Origin: Clostridiales bacterium DTU083
GTDB lineage: Bacteria > Bacillota > Clostridia > Caldicoprobacterales > DTU083
Length of the DNA: 50,192 nucleotides
Assembly: GCA_001512915.1 (NCBI GenBank)
Contig: LFTC01000021.1
Coordinates: 2,493-52,684 of the forward strand
Direction: 5' to 3'
Shown: positions 28,200 to 36,474 of the stretch, piece by piece
Layout: each line of letters opens with the position of its first letter
How positions within the stretch are numbered: position 1 is the first letter of the stretch
Notes under the pieces: model-generated
What the model was told of the DNA's origin: nothing
Seen by the model: only the letters and a program-made list of their open reading frames with translations
The model's database searches: none
Made by a program: the position numbers and the translations under genes

Positions 28200-29792
28200 T
28201 TAATTTTCTGCCGATATAACCATTTCAGTGGATTCAGGCTCCTCTATTTCTTGAGACGGTGCAGATTCATCTGAAGGGATTGGAGTTTGTGTTTCTTTTG
28301 GCTTTTCGGTTGGTTTGGGTGGCAGGCTGGGAGACGGTTCTGGCGTAGGTACCGGTTTACTATCAAGTTCTTTTTTCAGCCGTGACCAATAAGAATCCAG
28401 ATCAGAAGCAGCTGTATATATATCAGAGAAGGATTTTATGCTTATTTTTTGATTAATAATATCCATTAATTGCCGCAACTTTTTCTCATTATTGGCATTA
28501 AGTCTTCCCTCATATTCAGCCATTTCAACTTCAACTGCTGCCAAAACTCTTTCGGCATATGTCAAGGTATCATTTCGCTTTTTAAGTTTAGGCGACAGAT
28601 CAGACAGCTGCTTTTTAATTTCATTGGCAAAAAGTTCAATATCTTCTAAATTCCCTTCATTTACAGCTTTATTAAGCACTCTTAGCCCATTTTCTATTTT
28701 TAACCTTTCGTCTTCTAATAACACCTGCTCATAATCCGATAGAATCTTATTCGCTTCATTAGCCTGTCTATTAGCCAGAGACTTAAGCTCCTCCAGCCTT
28801 CTTTTCAGCTGAGCTTTTATATAGTATACATCATCTTCTTTATCATAACTTGTAATATTTAACCCAAATAATTCATTGATTAACTGATTTTTTTTCTCCT
28901 GATCGATACCCCAATAGCTTATATTGTCCATATCCAAATATGTTCCGGGAAGCATATGCCTGTTAACATTGGACATATCCAGCCTGGCAGCAAATAAAGC
29001 AAGACTGGCAACCTGTCTGATATTCAGGTTTGTCCAAATTTCATCTTTAATTGAATTAAAAATATCCGGCAGTTTGGTAAGTGCATTGGCAGACTTTAGT
29101 TGATTCAATATATCAATAATCAAGCGTTGCTGACGGTCTACCCGATCAATATCACCACCGGCTGTTTTCCTATGACGTGCATATGCAAGAGCCTGTTTAC
29201 CGTTCAGTTTCTGAAAACCTGGCTCTAATCCGGCATTAGCAACCGGTACATCCACATTATAGTAAATACCTCCCAGGCTGTCTATAATTTCTATAAATAC
29301 ATTCATGTCTATTGCAGCATAATAATGAATGGGAATACCACCGAGCAAATCACTTACTGTTTGTATGGTGGTAGCAAAACCTTCGCCTTCAAAACCTCCC
29401 CCATATACAAAAGCAGCATTTACACGGCCTCTTTCCTTGCGCCCGGGAATTTTTACATAGCTGTCGCGAGGAATAGAAAGAAGATCCACCTTATTTTCAG
29501 TAAAGTCTATAACAGCCAGTATTATTGTATCAGTTCGGAAAGCACCCATGCTTTTATACCTTTGTTCATTTGCATCAAGGCCAAGAAGCAAGATGTTGAG
29601 CTTGTCTTCTTTAAATTGATAGGGCTCTATTTCAGATTCGCCCGAACCAGCCGGAAGTTCTTCATTATTCTGATTTACAGGAATCTCAAACAAGTCCTTC
29701 GGACGATTGATTTGATGCCAGAAATGCGCTGCATATCCAACGGCAGACAAAAAAATCATACCTGCCGTAATTAAAATAATACGTTTTTTCAT
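28200..29792 (-). CDS. LytR-CpsA-Psr (LCP) family protein with helical and Pro/Ser-rich C-terminal extension
   Basis: LCP proteins attach anionic glycopolymers such as teichoic acid or capsule to peptidoglycan outside the membrane. An N-terminal membrane anchor (residues 4-24) is followed by the LCP domain (about 65-280). Its signatures are LNILLLGLDAN, the RTDTIILAVID catalytic arginine/aspartate region, LSIPRDSYVKIPG, and QALAYARHRKTAGGDIDRVDRQQRL. It then departs from the usual 300-350 residues: a charged helical stretch (about 310-465) and a Pro/Ser/Thr/Glu tail (PTPEPSPSLPPKPTEK) take it to 530. A GGGGG ribosome binding site supports the ATG. The family call is firm; the function of the extension is unknown. 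Confidence 0.9.
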   Translation of the reverse strand: MKKRIILITAGMIFLSAVGYAAHFWHQINRPKDLFEIPVNQNNEELPAGSGESEIEPYQFKEDKLNILLLGLDANEQRYKSMGAFRTDTIILAVIDFTENKVDLLSIPRDSYVKIPGRKERGRVNAAFVYGGGFEGEGFATTIQTVSDLLGGIPIHYYAAIDMNVFIEIIDSLGGIYYNVDVPVANAGLEPGFQKLNGKQALAYARHRKTAGGDIDRVDRQQRLIIDILNQLKSANALTKLPDIFNSIKDEIWTNLNIRQVASLALFAARLDMSNVNRHMLPGTYLDMDNISYWGIDQEKKNQLINELFGLNITSYDKEDDVYYIKAQLKRRLEELKSLANRQANEANKILSDYEQVLLEDERLKIENGLRVLNKAVNEGNLEDIELFANEIKKQLSDLSPKLKKRNDTLTYAERVLAAVEVEMAEYEGRLNANNEKKLRQLMDIINQKISIKSFSDIYTAASDLDSYWSRLKKELDSKPVPTPEPSPSLPPKPTEKPKETQTPIPSDESAPSQEIEEPESTEMVISAEN

Positions 29793-29838
29793 TTATATAT
29801 GTCCCCCTCAAGATGTAAAGACTAGTATGCCCGCAGCA

Positions 29839-29866
29839 TATACGTCAGAATATAATTAAAGTTTTT
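29839..29866 (-). promoter_or_regulatory. Weak ECF-type promoter candidate upstream of the LCP gene
   Basis: On the minus strand, AAAAAC (29861-29866), 16-bp spacer, CGTATA (29839-29844). The -10 equals that of B. subtilis sigma-W promoters, while the -35 keeps only the AAC core of TGAAAC. LCP genes are often under ECF control, but this match could be chance. Confidence 0.25.
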
Positions 29867-31610
29867 ATTTATATACAGCCAAAGGAACAATTCGAGACTT
29901 TTTTAATACTCCTTGTTTATTGGCATAATCAAAAAGAATTATTACTCTACCCTTCTGATAAGATAAGGGGTCTGTTAAATCCAATCTATAATCAAAGACT
30001 TCTATATGAACCTTTCTCTTAATCTGTCCAGGTGAATGGCCTTTCCATTCAGGAAGCTTACAATTCAAATTATCTTCATTCCTCAAAAATTCATCACAAA
30101 GCCGGCTGGTTTTTTCATCCATCAATGATTTCAAGCCATTTGGATACCGCCCTGGCTTGCTATGCTGCAGAAAATCAAAAAGAAGCAATTGTTTGAATAA
30201 ACTAACATCAACAAAAGAAAGTGTTTCTGCAAAATGCAGCAGATATTCATAAAGACTAATATGACTGTGTGATACACAGAAATACCCATAATGTCTCCAA
30301 TATTCTGCCATACGATCGAATACAATAAAAGCATTACCTTCAGTTTGTCTTATAAGATAAGCAAGTGAGCGATCAAAGCGATGGGAATTATAGTATTTTT
30401 CTATTAGTTCTTCTATACGTTTTAACCTTATCAGGTCTTTATAAGACAGCACATGATTAGAGAGCACTTCATAGGGAGGATAACTGGTATAACGATATTT
30501 ATATTTTTCTTCTTCTTCTCTTAGACCAGACCCTTTCAATAGTTTCAGAAAACCCAGCTGGAGTCTGTGTGGTGACAGCTGCATTACTTTATTTATGGAC
30601 TGAATCATAGAAGACATGTCTTCCTCTGGCAGACCAGCAATCAGGTCAAGATGAACGTGAATATTATCCATTTTAATTATATTGACAACAGCGCTGGCAA
30701 TTTTGTCAAGATCAGTCTTTCTTTTAATTGCCTCCAAAGTGTCCTGCTTTGTAGATTGTATACCAATCTCAAATTGAAACAGACCCACAGGTGCCTGAGA
30801 AAGAATATCCAACATTTCATCATCTATCAAGTCTCCTGCCATCTCAAAATGAAAATTAGTTTTCCCTCCCAAGTCTATAAGATAGCGAAAAATTTCTTTC
30901 GCCCTGGCAGGATTACAATTAAAGGTACGGTCCACTAATTTTACTTGTCTGGCACCTGAACGAATGAAAAAAGCCAACTCTTTTTTTACACGTTTCAAAG
31001 ATAAGAACCGTACTTTTCCTGTAGTGGAAGACAGGCAATATTGACAGTTGAAAGGACATCCCCGGGAAGTTTCATAATAAATAATTTTATTTTTTAAATC
31101 CTGAAATCCATCTTCATAAGCAAAAGGAATATCATCCAGTACTAATGGCGGACGGTTCCCGTTATATATAACTTGTCCATTGCTGCGCCATACTAATCCT
31201 TTTACTTGAGCCGGTTCACGATTCTGAACAATGCAATCCAACAATTCCTTGAATGTTCTTTCCCCTTCACCTGATACAATGTAATCTATCAGTTTATTCT
31301 CCTGCATCAAATCTACACCGTCATAAGTTACTTCCGGCCCGCCCAATACGATTATACAATCGGGAACAACCTTTTTTACAGTATCTATAACATCAAGTGT
31401 TTGCCTGATATTCCAAATATAACAGGAGAAACACAGAACATTCGGCTCTTTTTCAACTAAGTCGGATACAACCTGCTCCAAAGGATCGTTTATAGTATGC
31501 TCCATAATATTAATATTGGGATATTCTTTCCGGCAATATGCCTTTAAAGTTCTCAAGGCAAGATTGCTGTGTATAAATTTTGCATTTAATGTAGTCAATA
31601 AAATGTTCAT
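29865..31610 (-). CDS. B12-binding-domain radical SAM protein (DUF4080 type)
   Basis: Predicted cobalamin-binding radical SAM enzyme; its substrate is unknown. The N-terminal B12-binding-like domain (about 1-130) contains LLTTLNAKFIHSNLALRTLK and IVLGGPEVTYDG, but lacks an obvious DxHxxG, as is common in this class. The radical SAM domain (about 175-400) has the CxxxCxxC cluster motif in SRGCPFNCQYC. The C-terminal 190 residues match no motif I know apart from resembling DUF4080 proteins. I use the ATG at 31610. The track-length form adds six residues from 31628, but a TATAAT sits between the two ATGs and no ribosome binding site is present. The gene may be leaderless. Confidence 0.85.
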   Translation of the reverse strand: MNILLTTLNAKFIHSNLALRTLKAYCRKEYPNINIMEHTINDPLEQVVSDLVEKEPNVLCFSCYIWNIRQTLDVIDTVKKVVPDCIIVLGGPEVTYDGVDLMQENKLIDYIVSGEGERTFKELLDCIVQNREPAQVKGLVWRSNGQVIYNGNRPPLVLDDIPFAYEDGFQDLKNKIIYYETSRGCPFNCQYCLSSTTGKVRFLSLKRVKKELAFFIRSGARQVKLVDRTFNCNPARAKEIFRYLIDLGGKTNFHFEMAGDLIDDEMLDILSQAPVGLFQFEIGIQSTKQDTLEAIKRKTDLDKIASAVVNIIKMDNIHVHLDLIAGLPEEDMSSMIQSINKVMQLSPHRLQLGFLKLLKGSGLREEEEKYKYRYTSYPPYEVLSNHVLSYKDLIRLKRIEELIEKYYNSHRFDRSLAYLIRQTEGNAFIVFDRMAEYWRHYGYFCVSHSHISLYEYLLHFAETLSFVDVSLFKQLLLFDFLQHSKPGRYPNGLKSLMDEKTSRLCDEFLRNEDNLNCKLPEWKGHSPGQIKRKVHIEVFDYRLDLTDPLSYQKGRVIILFDYANKQGVLKKSRIVPLAVYK

Positions 31611-31616
31611 AGTAAT

Positions 31617-31647
31617 ATTATATATCATTTTTTACTTATATCATCAA
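31617..31647 (-). promoter_or_regulatory. Promoter candidate placing the radical SAM ATG at the transcript 5' end
   Basis: On the minus strand, TTGATG (31642-31647), 19-bp spacer, TATAAT (31617-31622), then only six bases before the ATG at 31610. Transcription would begin at or next to the start codon. No Shine-Dalgarno sequence occurs upstream of either possible ATG. Confidence 0.45.
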
Positions 31648-31681
31648 GAATTGAAACGTTGGTAAAAGGTCAAAATGGGGC

Positions 31682-31710
31682 TTGCATTTTTCAAAGCAAG
31701 CCGCTATAAT
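31682..31710 (+). promoter_or_regulatory. Promoter of tRNA-Thr
   Basis: TTGCAT (31682-31687), exactly 17 bp, TATAAT (31705-31710). It lies 21 bp before the first base of the mature tRNA. A textbook sigma-A promoter for a single tRNA transcript. Confidence 0.8.
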
Positions 31711-31731
31711 ATATTGTGTTGTTGCTCAGAT

Positions 31732-31807
<76 letters not shown>

Positions 31808-31813
31808 AAAAGA

Positions 31814-31858
31814 AGAACCCTTGAAATGCTTGTCAACAGACATTTCAAGGGTTCTTTC
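31814..31858. terminator. Strong bidirectional terminator between tRNA-Thr and the cyclase gene
   Basis: AGAACCCTTGAAATG (31814-31828) and CATTTCAAGGGTTCT (31841-31855) form a perfect 15-bp stem with a 12-base loop, flanked by T-rich sequence on either strand. It ends the tRNA transcript and the convergent gene at 31864. Confidence 0.85.
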
Positions 31859-31863
31859 TATTT

Positions 31864-32487
31864 CTATTCTTCAACAAGCAATGCTCTTACAGGGCTGGCT
31901 TCTACATTTTTAATGTTTAGAGGAGCAGCTATAAGGGTATATTCTCCTTCTTTTACGTTTTTAAGCCTTAAACCTTCTAATATGTGAATTCCATTTCCCA
32001 ATAATATTTTATGCGTAGCATGATCAGGCTGATTTCTTTCAATGCCCAGTGAGTCAATTCCAACCCCTTTAATTTTTCTGCTGGCCAAAAATCGTGCTGC
32101 ACATTGTTTGACATAAATAAAGTTGGGATTAAATTCTTCTTCAAAAGAATTTTTTGTTTTTAACAAAATAAAATCTCCTTCACTTATATCATGCTTTTCC
32201 AAATCATCTTTTGCTATTCCATCTTTTACAAAGGTCAAATCAAAAACTTTACATGGGACTATCATATCTTCTGTTTTGAAAAACGAAGAATCCTGACCAC
32301 CTTCTATCATATGGAGAGGTGCATCCATATGTGTGCCTGTATGAAGATCCATTTCTATTTTTGTTTCTCTGGCGCCGGTACCGTTTACAAAGTCTCGTGT
32401 AGTAGTAAACCTCGGCCTTTTGTTGTTTCTGTTTTTATAAACCTGCATGTCAAAATGAATGGGCATAGAAATATCAATAATTTTCAT
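31864..32487 (-). CDS. Cyclase/kynurenine-formamidase-like metal hydrolase
   Basis: A 208-residue member of the cyclase family (Pfam Cyclase, which includes KynB-type arylformamidases). The metal-binding signature HTGTHMDAPLHM is intact, with a further Asp/His pair in VGIDSLGIE and PDHATHKILL. There is no signal peptide. The ATG at 32487 is preferred over the TTG just before it, with GGGAGG 9 bp upstream. No tryptophan-degradation genes are nearby, so kynurenine formamidase activity should not be assumed; isatin hydrolase or another amide/lactone hydrolase is equally possible. It lies 28 bp downstream of zwf and is probably cotranscribed. Confidence 0.85.
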   Translation of the reverse strand: MKIIDISMPIHFDMQVYKNRNNKRPRFTTTRDFVNGTGARETKIEMDLHTGTHMDAPLHMIEGGQDSSFFKTEDMIVPCKVFDLTFVKDGIAKDDLEKHDISEGDFILLKTKNSFEEEFNPNFIYVKQCAARFLASRKIKGVGIDSLGIERNQPDHATHKILLGNGIHILEGLRLKNVKEGEYTLIAAPLNIKNVEASPVRALLVEE

Positions 32488-32514
32488 CAATTGTATCCTC
32501 CCTTTATTTAATCA

Positions 32515-33987
32515 TCAGTCATTAAACCAGCGACGTCCATCTTGTTTCATCAGCTCGTCTGCCTCAGACGGCCCCCAGGTTCCTGCCGGATAAATGGGAC
32601 AATCAGGATTCTGTAAATTCCATGCCTGGGAAATATTATCCATCAGTTTCCAGGAATATTCAACCTCATCCCAACGGGTAAAGAGGGTTGAATCACCTGC
32701 CATAACATCAAGCAGAAGCTTTTCATAAGCATCAGGAGACACTTCTCCTACAGCGCAATTCTGGCAAAAGTCCAGTTCCACTGGTATAATTTCATTTCGA
32801 GTGCCAGGCTTCTTTCCGTTGAATTTTATAATTACACCTTCTCTAGGCTGAATTTCTATTATCAATCTATTGGGCTCCAAGTTATTAAACTCTTTATAAT
32901 ACAATATTTCTGGCAAAGGCAAGAATTGAACAACTATCCTGGTGGTCTTAATTGGCATTCGCTTTCCTGTCCGTAAGTAAAATGGAACACCTGCCCACCT
33001 GAAATTCTCGATTTCAAGCTTCATTGCCATGTAGGTCTCAGTCATTGAATCAGGAGATACCCTGTCCTCTTCCCTATAGGCACGCACCGGTTTCCCATCT
33101 ATCATTCCTCTGCCATATTGGCCTCTGACCACATTTGTTTTTACCTCTTCAAAAGACATCGGTGTAATAGCTTTTAATACCCTGACTTTTTCATCACGAA
33201 TATCATGAGTATTTAGACTTACTGGAGGCTCCATGGCAGTCAGCATGAGTAATTGCAGCATATGATTCTGCATCATATCCCTCATAGCCCCTGCTGTTTC
33301 ATAATACCCGCCCCGGTTTTCCACTCCCAGGGTTTCACTGGATGTTATCTGAATATGATCTATATACTTGTTATTCCATAAAGGTTCGAACATTACATTT
33401 GCAAACCTTATCACCATAATATTCTGAAGCATTTCTTTGCCCAGAAAATGGTCTATTCTATATATATTGTCCTCATTAAATACGTCTGTAATAATTTTAT
33501 TTAGCTTTATAGCCGACTGTAGATCTTTTCCAAACGGTTTTTCGATAACTACTCTTTTATATCCTCTGCTCTGGCTTGTCATTCCGCTTCTTGCCAGATG
33601 CTGTACAATTACTCCGAAATGTTCCGGTGCAACAGCTAAATAATAGATCCAGTTTCCATGAGTTTGATATTTCTTATCCAGCTGATTTAAAAATTTCTTT
33701 ATCCCTTCATATCCTTCAAAACTGGTGAAATCAGCCCTTTTATAATAAAACCTGGAAACTACCTTTTTCAAATCTTCTTCACTGCCTTGATTTTCCCTAC
33801 TAAAGCTGCGTATTGCATTCTCGGCATCTTTTCTGAATACTTCCTCGGTTTTGTCTCTCCTTCCAATGGCAACCATAGCAAAGTTATCCGGTAACAACCC
33901 GGAAACCTTCAGATTATATATAGCCGGATATATCTTTCTATGAGCAAGATCACCCGTTCCGCCAAAAACAATTAGCAAACTGCACAT
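32515..33987 (-). CDS. zwf: Glucose-6-phosphate 1-dehydrogenase
   Basis: Oxidises glucose-6-phosphate to 6-phosphogluconolactone with NAD(P)+, the entry to the oxidative pentose phosphate route. It is 490 residues, normal for the family. The dinucleotide site is VFGGTGDLAHRKIYPAIYNL and the substrate site RIDHFLGKEMLQNIM is intact. PFYLRTGKRM is also typical. ATG 33987 is chosen because GGAGGG lies 6 bp upstream; an ATG six codons earlier overlaps that ribosome binding site. No pgl or gnd gene is adjacent. A promoter candidate lies at 34041-34070. Confidence 0.95.
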   Translation of the reverse strand: MCSLLIVFGGTGDLAHRKIYPAIYNLKVSGLLPDNFAMVAIGRRDKTEEVFRKDAENAIRSFSRENQGSEEDLKKVVSRFYYKRADFTSFEGYEGIKKFLNQLDKKYQTHGNWIYYLAVAPEHFGVIVQHLARSGMTSQSRGYKRVVIEKPFGKDLQSAIKLNKIITDVFNEDNIYRIDHFLGKEMLQNIMVIRFANVMFEPLWNNKYIDHIQITSSETLGVENRGGYYETAGAMRDMMQNHMLQLLMLTAMEPPVSLNTHDIRDEKVRVLKAITPMSFEEVKTNVVRGQYGRGMIDGKPVRAYREEDRVSPDSMTETYMAMKLEIENFRWAGVPFYLRTGKRMPIKTTRIVVQFLPLPEILYYKEFNNLEPNRLIIEIQPREGVIIKFNGKKPGTRNEIIPVELDFCQNCAVGEVSPDAYEKLLLDVMAGDSTLFTRWDEVEYSWKLMDNISQAWNLQNPDCPIYPAGTWGPSEADELMKQDGRRWFND

Positions 33988-34040
33988 TAAGGTCCCTCCA
34001 AACATACCCGAATGATAGTTTATTTACTTGCCTATAAGAG

Positions 34041-34070
34041 AATATACCACAAGCAGACTGTTTTAAACAA
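34041..34070 (-). promoter_or_regulatory. Candidate promoter of zwf
   Basis: On the minus strand, TTGTTT (34065-34070), 18-bp spacer, TATATT (34041-34046), about 55 bp before the zwf ATG. An inverted repeat abuts the -35 on its upstream side. Confidence 0.5.
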
Positions 34071-34098
34071 TTTAGCTTGCCGCTTGCTTTGCTAAATT
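34069..34098. repeat. Inverted repeat adjacent to the zwf -35
   Basis: AATTTAGC (34069-34076) and GCTAAATT (34091-34098), perfect 8-bp arms around a 14-base spacer that is itself partly repetitive (CTTGC twice). It could bind a dimeric regulator of zwf, or be a weak hairpin. There is no T-run, so it is not a terminator. Confidence 0.4.
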
Positions 34099-34193
34099 AA
34101 TGAGATAACTCTCTAACATTCAAAACATTTCTAAGAATAGTTTCTGTTTAGCACTTAAGGGGTATATAAATATAAAAAGGAGGAGTTGTTAAT

Positions 34194-34349
34194 ATGAAAG
34201 ACCAAGCTATATTGGAGGCAGCCCTTAGTGAACGTAAAGAATACTTGGAAGACCTGGTTAACAGCTATAATCTTATCCAAGAGCAAATTGCCATCCTTGA
34301 GAATGATATCGATCAATTGCTCCTCAAGTTGATGGAACAAAGTAAATAG
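34194..34349 (+). CDS. Small 51-residue coiled-coil protein, unknown function
   Basis: A small reading frame of 51 codons with an excellent ribosome binding site (AAGGAGGAG about 8 bp before the ATG) and a strong terminator after it, so it is very likely a real gene. The product is almost entirely helical and charged, with heptad-like leucine/isoleucine spacing (LEDLVNSYNLIQEQIAILEN). It has no cysteine, signal peptide or membrane segment. Size and helicity recall small regulators such as Spo0E-like phosphatases, but their signature (S-Q-E-L-D type) is absent, so I do not assign it. It is a lone rightward gene between leftward zwf and the Usp-like gene. Confidence 0.75.
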   Translation: MKDQAILEAALSERKEYLEDLVNSYNLIQEQIAILENDIDQLLLKLMEQSK

Positions 34350-34384
34350 AATTTGATAATAAGGAATGCAGCCAATAATATTAC

Positions 34385-34413
34385 AAAAACACCGCCTCCA
34401 TGGCGGTGTTTTG
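34385..34413. terminator. Strong bidirectional terminator
   Basis: AAAACACCGCC (34386-34396) and GGCGGTGTTTT (34402-34412) form a perfect 11-bp stem with loop TCCAT. The symmetrical A and T runs let it end both the small rightward gene and the leftward gene finishing at 34429. Confidence 0.88.
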
Positions 34414-34428
34414 GTTTATAGCTGTTGT

Positions 34429-34809
34429 TTAAGGAATTACATTGAATTTAACTCCTGGAAGCATTTGTTCCATATTGCGAATAATTGAATTGCTGCTATG
34501 CGGATCAGGGGACTCACCCATTACAATTTCAGTAATTTGGTTTTTCTTAGCAAAATTAAGCAAAGTATTCACAATATTATCAGAACGAAGCACTGTCATT
34601 TCTGCTCCAGCCTGTTTTGAAACCTGAAAGAGATACTCCAGCGCTTCCCCTTCATCAGGATTTCCAAGTACATTTACCCCTGTCTTTGTAACATGAACTA
34701 CCTTTAAAGCACCATCTTTCTGCCCATTTACCAGTTTCTGCCCGATCTTAATCAATCGTTCACAGGTTTTCTGGCGGGTAACACAGACCATCACTCTGGG
34801 AACACTCAT
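34429..34809 (-). CDS. Universal stress protein-like (UspA/KdpD Usp domain type)
   Basis: A 126-residue single-domain protein of the HUP/Usp fold, closest in appearance to the Usp domain of KdpD sensor kinases: VMVCVTRQKTCERLIKIGQKL at the N-terminus (beta strand, then helix), and ITEIVMGESPDPHSSNSI, which carries the (V/I)-G-x-x-x nucleotide-loop region in degenerate form. There is no signal peptide. It is separated from the small gene by a bidirectional terminator. A lone TATAAT (34855-34860, minus strand) could be its -10. The nucleotide-binding loop is not classical, so ATP binding is uncertain. Confidence 0.7.
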   Translation of the reverse strand: MSVPRVMVCVTRQKTCERLIKIGQKLVNGQKDGALKVVHVTKTGVNVLGNPDEGEALEYLFQVSKQAGAEMTVLRSDNIVNTLLNFAKKNQITEIVMGESPDPHSSNSIIRNMEQMLPGVKFNVIP

Positions 34810-34949
34810 TCTATTAATCTACCCCTTTGCAAACCTATGATTTCCCATATACTTATTATAACATGAGTGCTGATTCCATTCCATTGATATTGTAAAAGTT
34901 CATTTTTTGTTTACAAATATTATTCATACTCTCTTTTGCACTCTCTTTA

Positions 34950-35897
34950 TTACTGCTCATCTCCAATAACACGTACAAATACGGTTTTTTCCTTGCCCCC
35001 GTATACCGGTCTCAAAAGAACCTTGTCATATCCGGTACTGTTAGCATAAAGCAATTTCATTTCTTTATCTAAGCTTGCAACATTATTCTCTCCTTCTGTA
35101 AAAAGGCTGGAATATGATACTTCGACAGGGTTAACTGAATTTCCAATAAAAGCAATATATTCACCAATATTAATACTGATATCCTGAAGTGCAGGAATAA
35201 TCTCACCGGATTCATCAACCTGATAGGGAATATAATAAGTGACTATCTTTTCTTGTTTTTCCGGAATCAGACGGATTTCTTTCAAAGCACCGTTTATTAT
35301 CTCAATTTCACCTTCATCAATGTAATTTTGTTCCATTAATGTTACAAGCTGATTTTTTCTGTAGCCGAGTACTCTATAATGAATAAACTGCATATTCTTA
35401 TTATGTGTAGATATTACTGCCATATCTGGTATTTCACTTGGAAAATAAATCATAAGAACCGGACCAGGCTCATCGCTGTTTTCAAACATGCTGCTGTAAA
35501 CCATCTCGTAATTTCCGTTATATTCCGAATCCCATATAACTGCCAATAAATTGTCTCCGGTTTGATCCGGCTTACTAATTTTGAAATAATCCAAGAGCTG
35601 TGGGGTTGTATCCGATTCACTGAGTTTGATCTTTTCCTGGGATACAGGATCTCCAAGCGAAGCATTTGCCATCTCTATCTGCCTGTTATATTCATTAATA
35701 ATAAGAGCTGAAAACCCTATAATAAAACAGCATATACATGCAATGGCTGCATAAAGTTTCAAGCTGCTTTTCTTTTTTTGTCTTATTCTGGCAAAAACAC
35801 TTTTGCGTAAGCTTTCATTATTATATTTGGAAAAAAAACGGTCCGCTTCGTATTTCGCCCTTGACAGCAATGTATTCATATCATTGAAGTCTTTCAT
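34950..35897 (-). CDS. Probable transmembrane anti-sigma factor of the ECF sigma gene
   Basis: A 315-residue protein that begins 4 bp inside the end of the ECF sigma gene (35894-35897), the usual arrangement of sigma/anti-sigma pairs. The N-terminal 45 residues are cytoplasmic and charged, one membrane segment follows (about 48-68, AIACICCFIIGFSALIINEY), and the remaining 245 residues would be outside and beta-rich. No zinc-binding HxxxCxxC of the ZAS class is seen, so the sigma-binding region would be of another type. Assignment rests on position and topology. A surface sensor that holds the sigma factor inactive is the simplest reading. Confidence 0.68.
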   Translation of the reverse strand: MKDFNDMNTLLSRAKYEADRFFSKYNNESLRKSVFARIRQKKKSSLKLYAAIACICCFIIGFSALIINEYNRQIEMANASLGDPVSQEKIKLSESDTTPQLLDYFKISKPDQTGDNLLAVIWDSEYNGNYEMVYSSMFENSDEPGPVLMIYFPSEIPDMAVISTHNKNMQFIHYRVLGYRKNQLVTLMEQNYIDEGEIEIINGALKEIRLIPEKQEKIVTYYIPYQVDESGEIIPALQDISINIGEYIAFIGNSVNPVEVSYSSLFTEGENNVASLDKEMKLLYANSTGYDKVLLRPVYGGKEKTVFVRVIGDEQ

Positions 35898-36442
35898 TTC
35901 ATGACCTCCAAGGGTAATGATTGTTTAAGCAGTTTTCTCCCCCTGTAAAGTCTGACTTTTACATTGCTTTCGCTTATTTTTAGTATTTCAGCTATTTCCG
36001 ATACCGAGAAACCATCAAAGTAATATAATGAAATAGGTATGCGATATTTTTTGGGAAGATCCATGACCATGCTGAATACTTCTCCACCGTCTATTTCTTC
36101 AAAATGTTTATTTGTCCTCATGACAGTATGGAACCAATCATCTGCAAGACCTGCTGTTATAAATTTTCTAAAAGCTGCTGATTTGAGATAATCCTTGCAT
36201 AGGTTTACCGTAATTCGGTAGATCCAGGTATAATAACTGCTTTCTTTCCTGAATCTATCCAAATTACGATAAACCTTTATAAATACTTCCTGATAAATGT
36301 CTTCAGCAAGATGCAAATCCCTTAAATAGTAGTAGGCCAGCCTAAGAACTTGCCTGCCAAATCTCCTCATCAAATATTCAAGCTGGGCGTCTTTATCCGT
36401 AACGGCTGAGGGATTCTCCTTTTTGTTTTTATTCACAGCCAT
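35894..36442 (-). CDS. ECF-family RNA polymerase sigma factor
   Basis: A 182-residue extracytoplasmic-function sigma factor with region 2 (VLRLAYYYLRDLHLAEDIYQ, then VFIKVYRNLDRF for -10 recognition) and region 4 (LPKKYRIPISLYYFDGFSVS plus the helix-turn-helix EIAEILKISESNVKVRLYRG). There is no region 3 or 1.1. The ATG at 36442 is 33 bp after the ABC permease and the gene overlaps the anti-sigma-like gene by 4 bp. The operon carries an ECF-type promoter (39585-39613) that this factor could recognise, implying autoregulation. Confidence 0.92.
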   Translation of the reverse strand: MAVNKNKKENPSAVTDKDAQLEYLMRRFGRQVLRLAYYYLRDLHLAEDIYQEVFIKVYRNLDRFRKESSYYTWIYRITVNLCKDYLKSAAFRKFITAGLADDWFHTVMRTNKHFEEIDGGEVFSMVMDLPKKYRIPISLYYFDGFSVSEIAEILKISESNVKVRLYRGRKLLKQSLPLEVMK

Positions 36443-36474
36443 CTCTCCAAGACTTATGATAGTTCACAGGAAAA

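Noticed and set aside
31660-31680. CtsR-like heptamer (GGTCAAA) upstream of tRNA-Thr
   Set aside because: Only one half-site is present, the second being GGTAAAA at the wrong position, and no clp gene is near.
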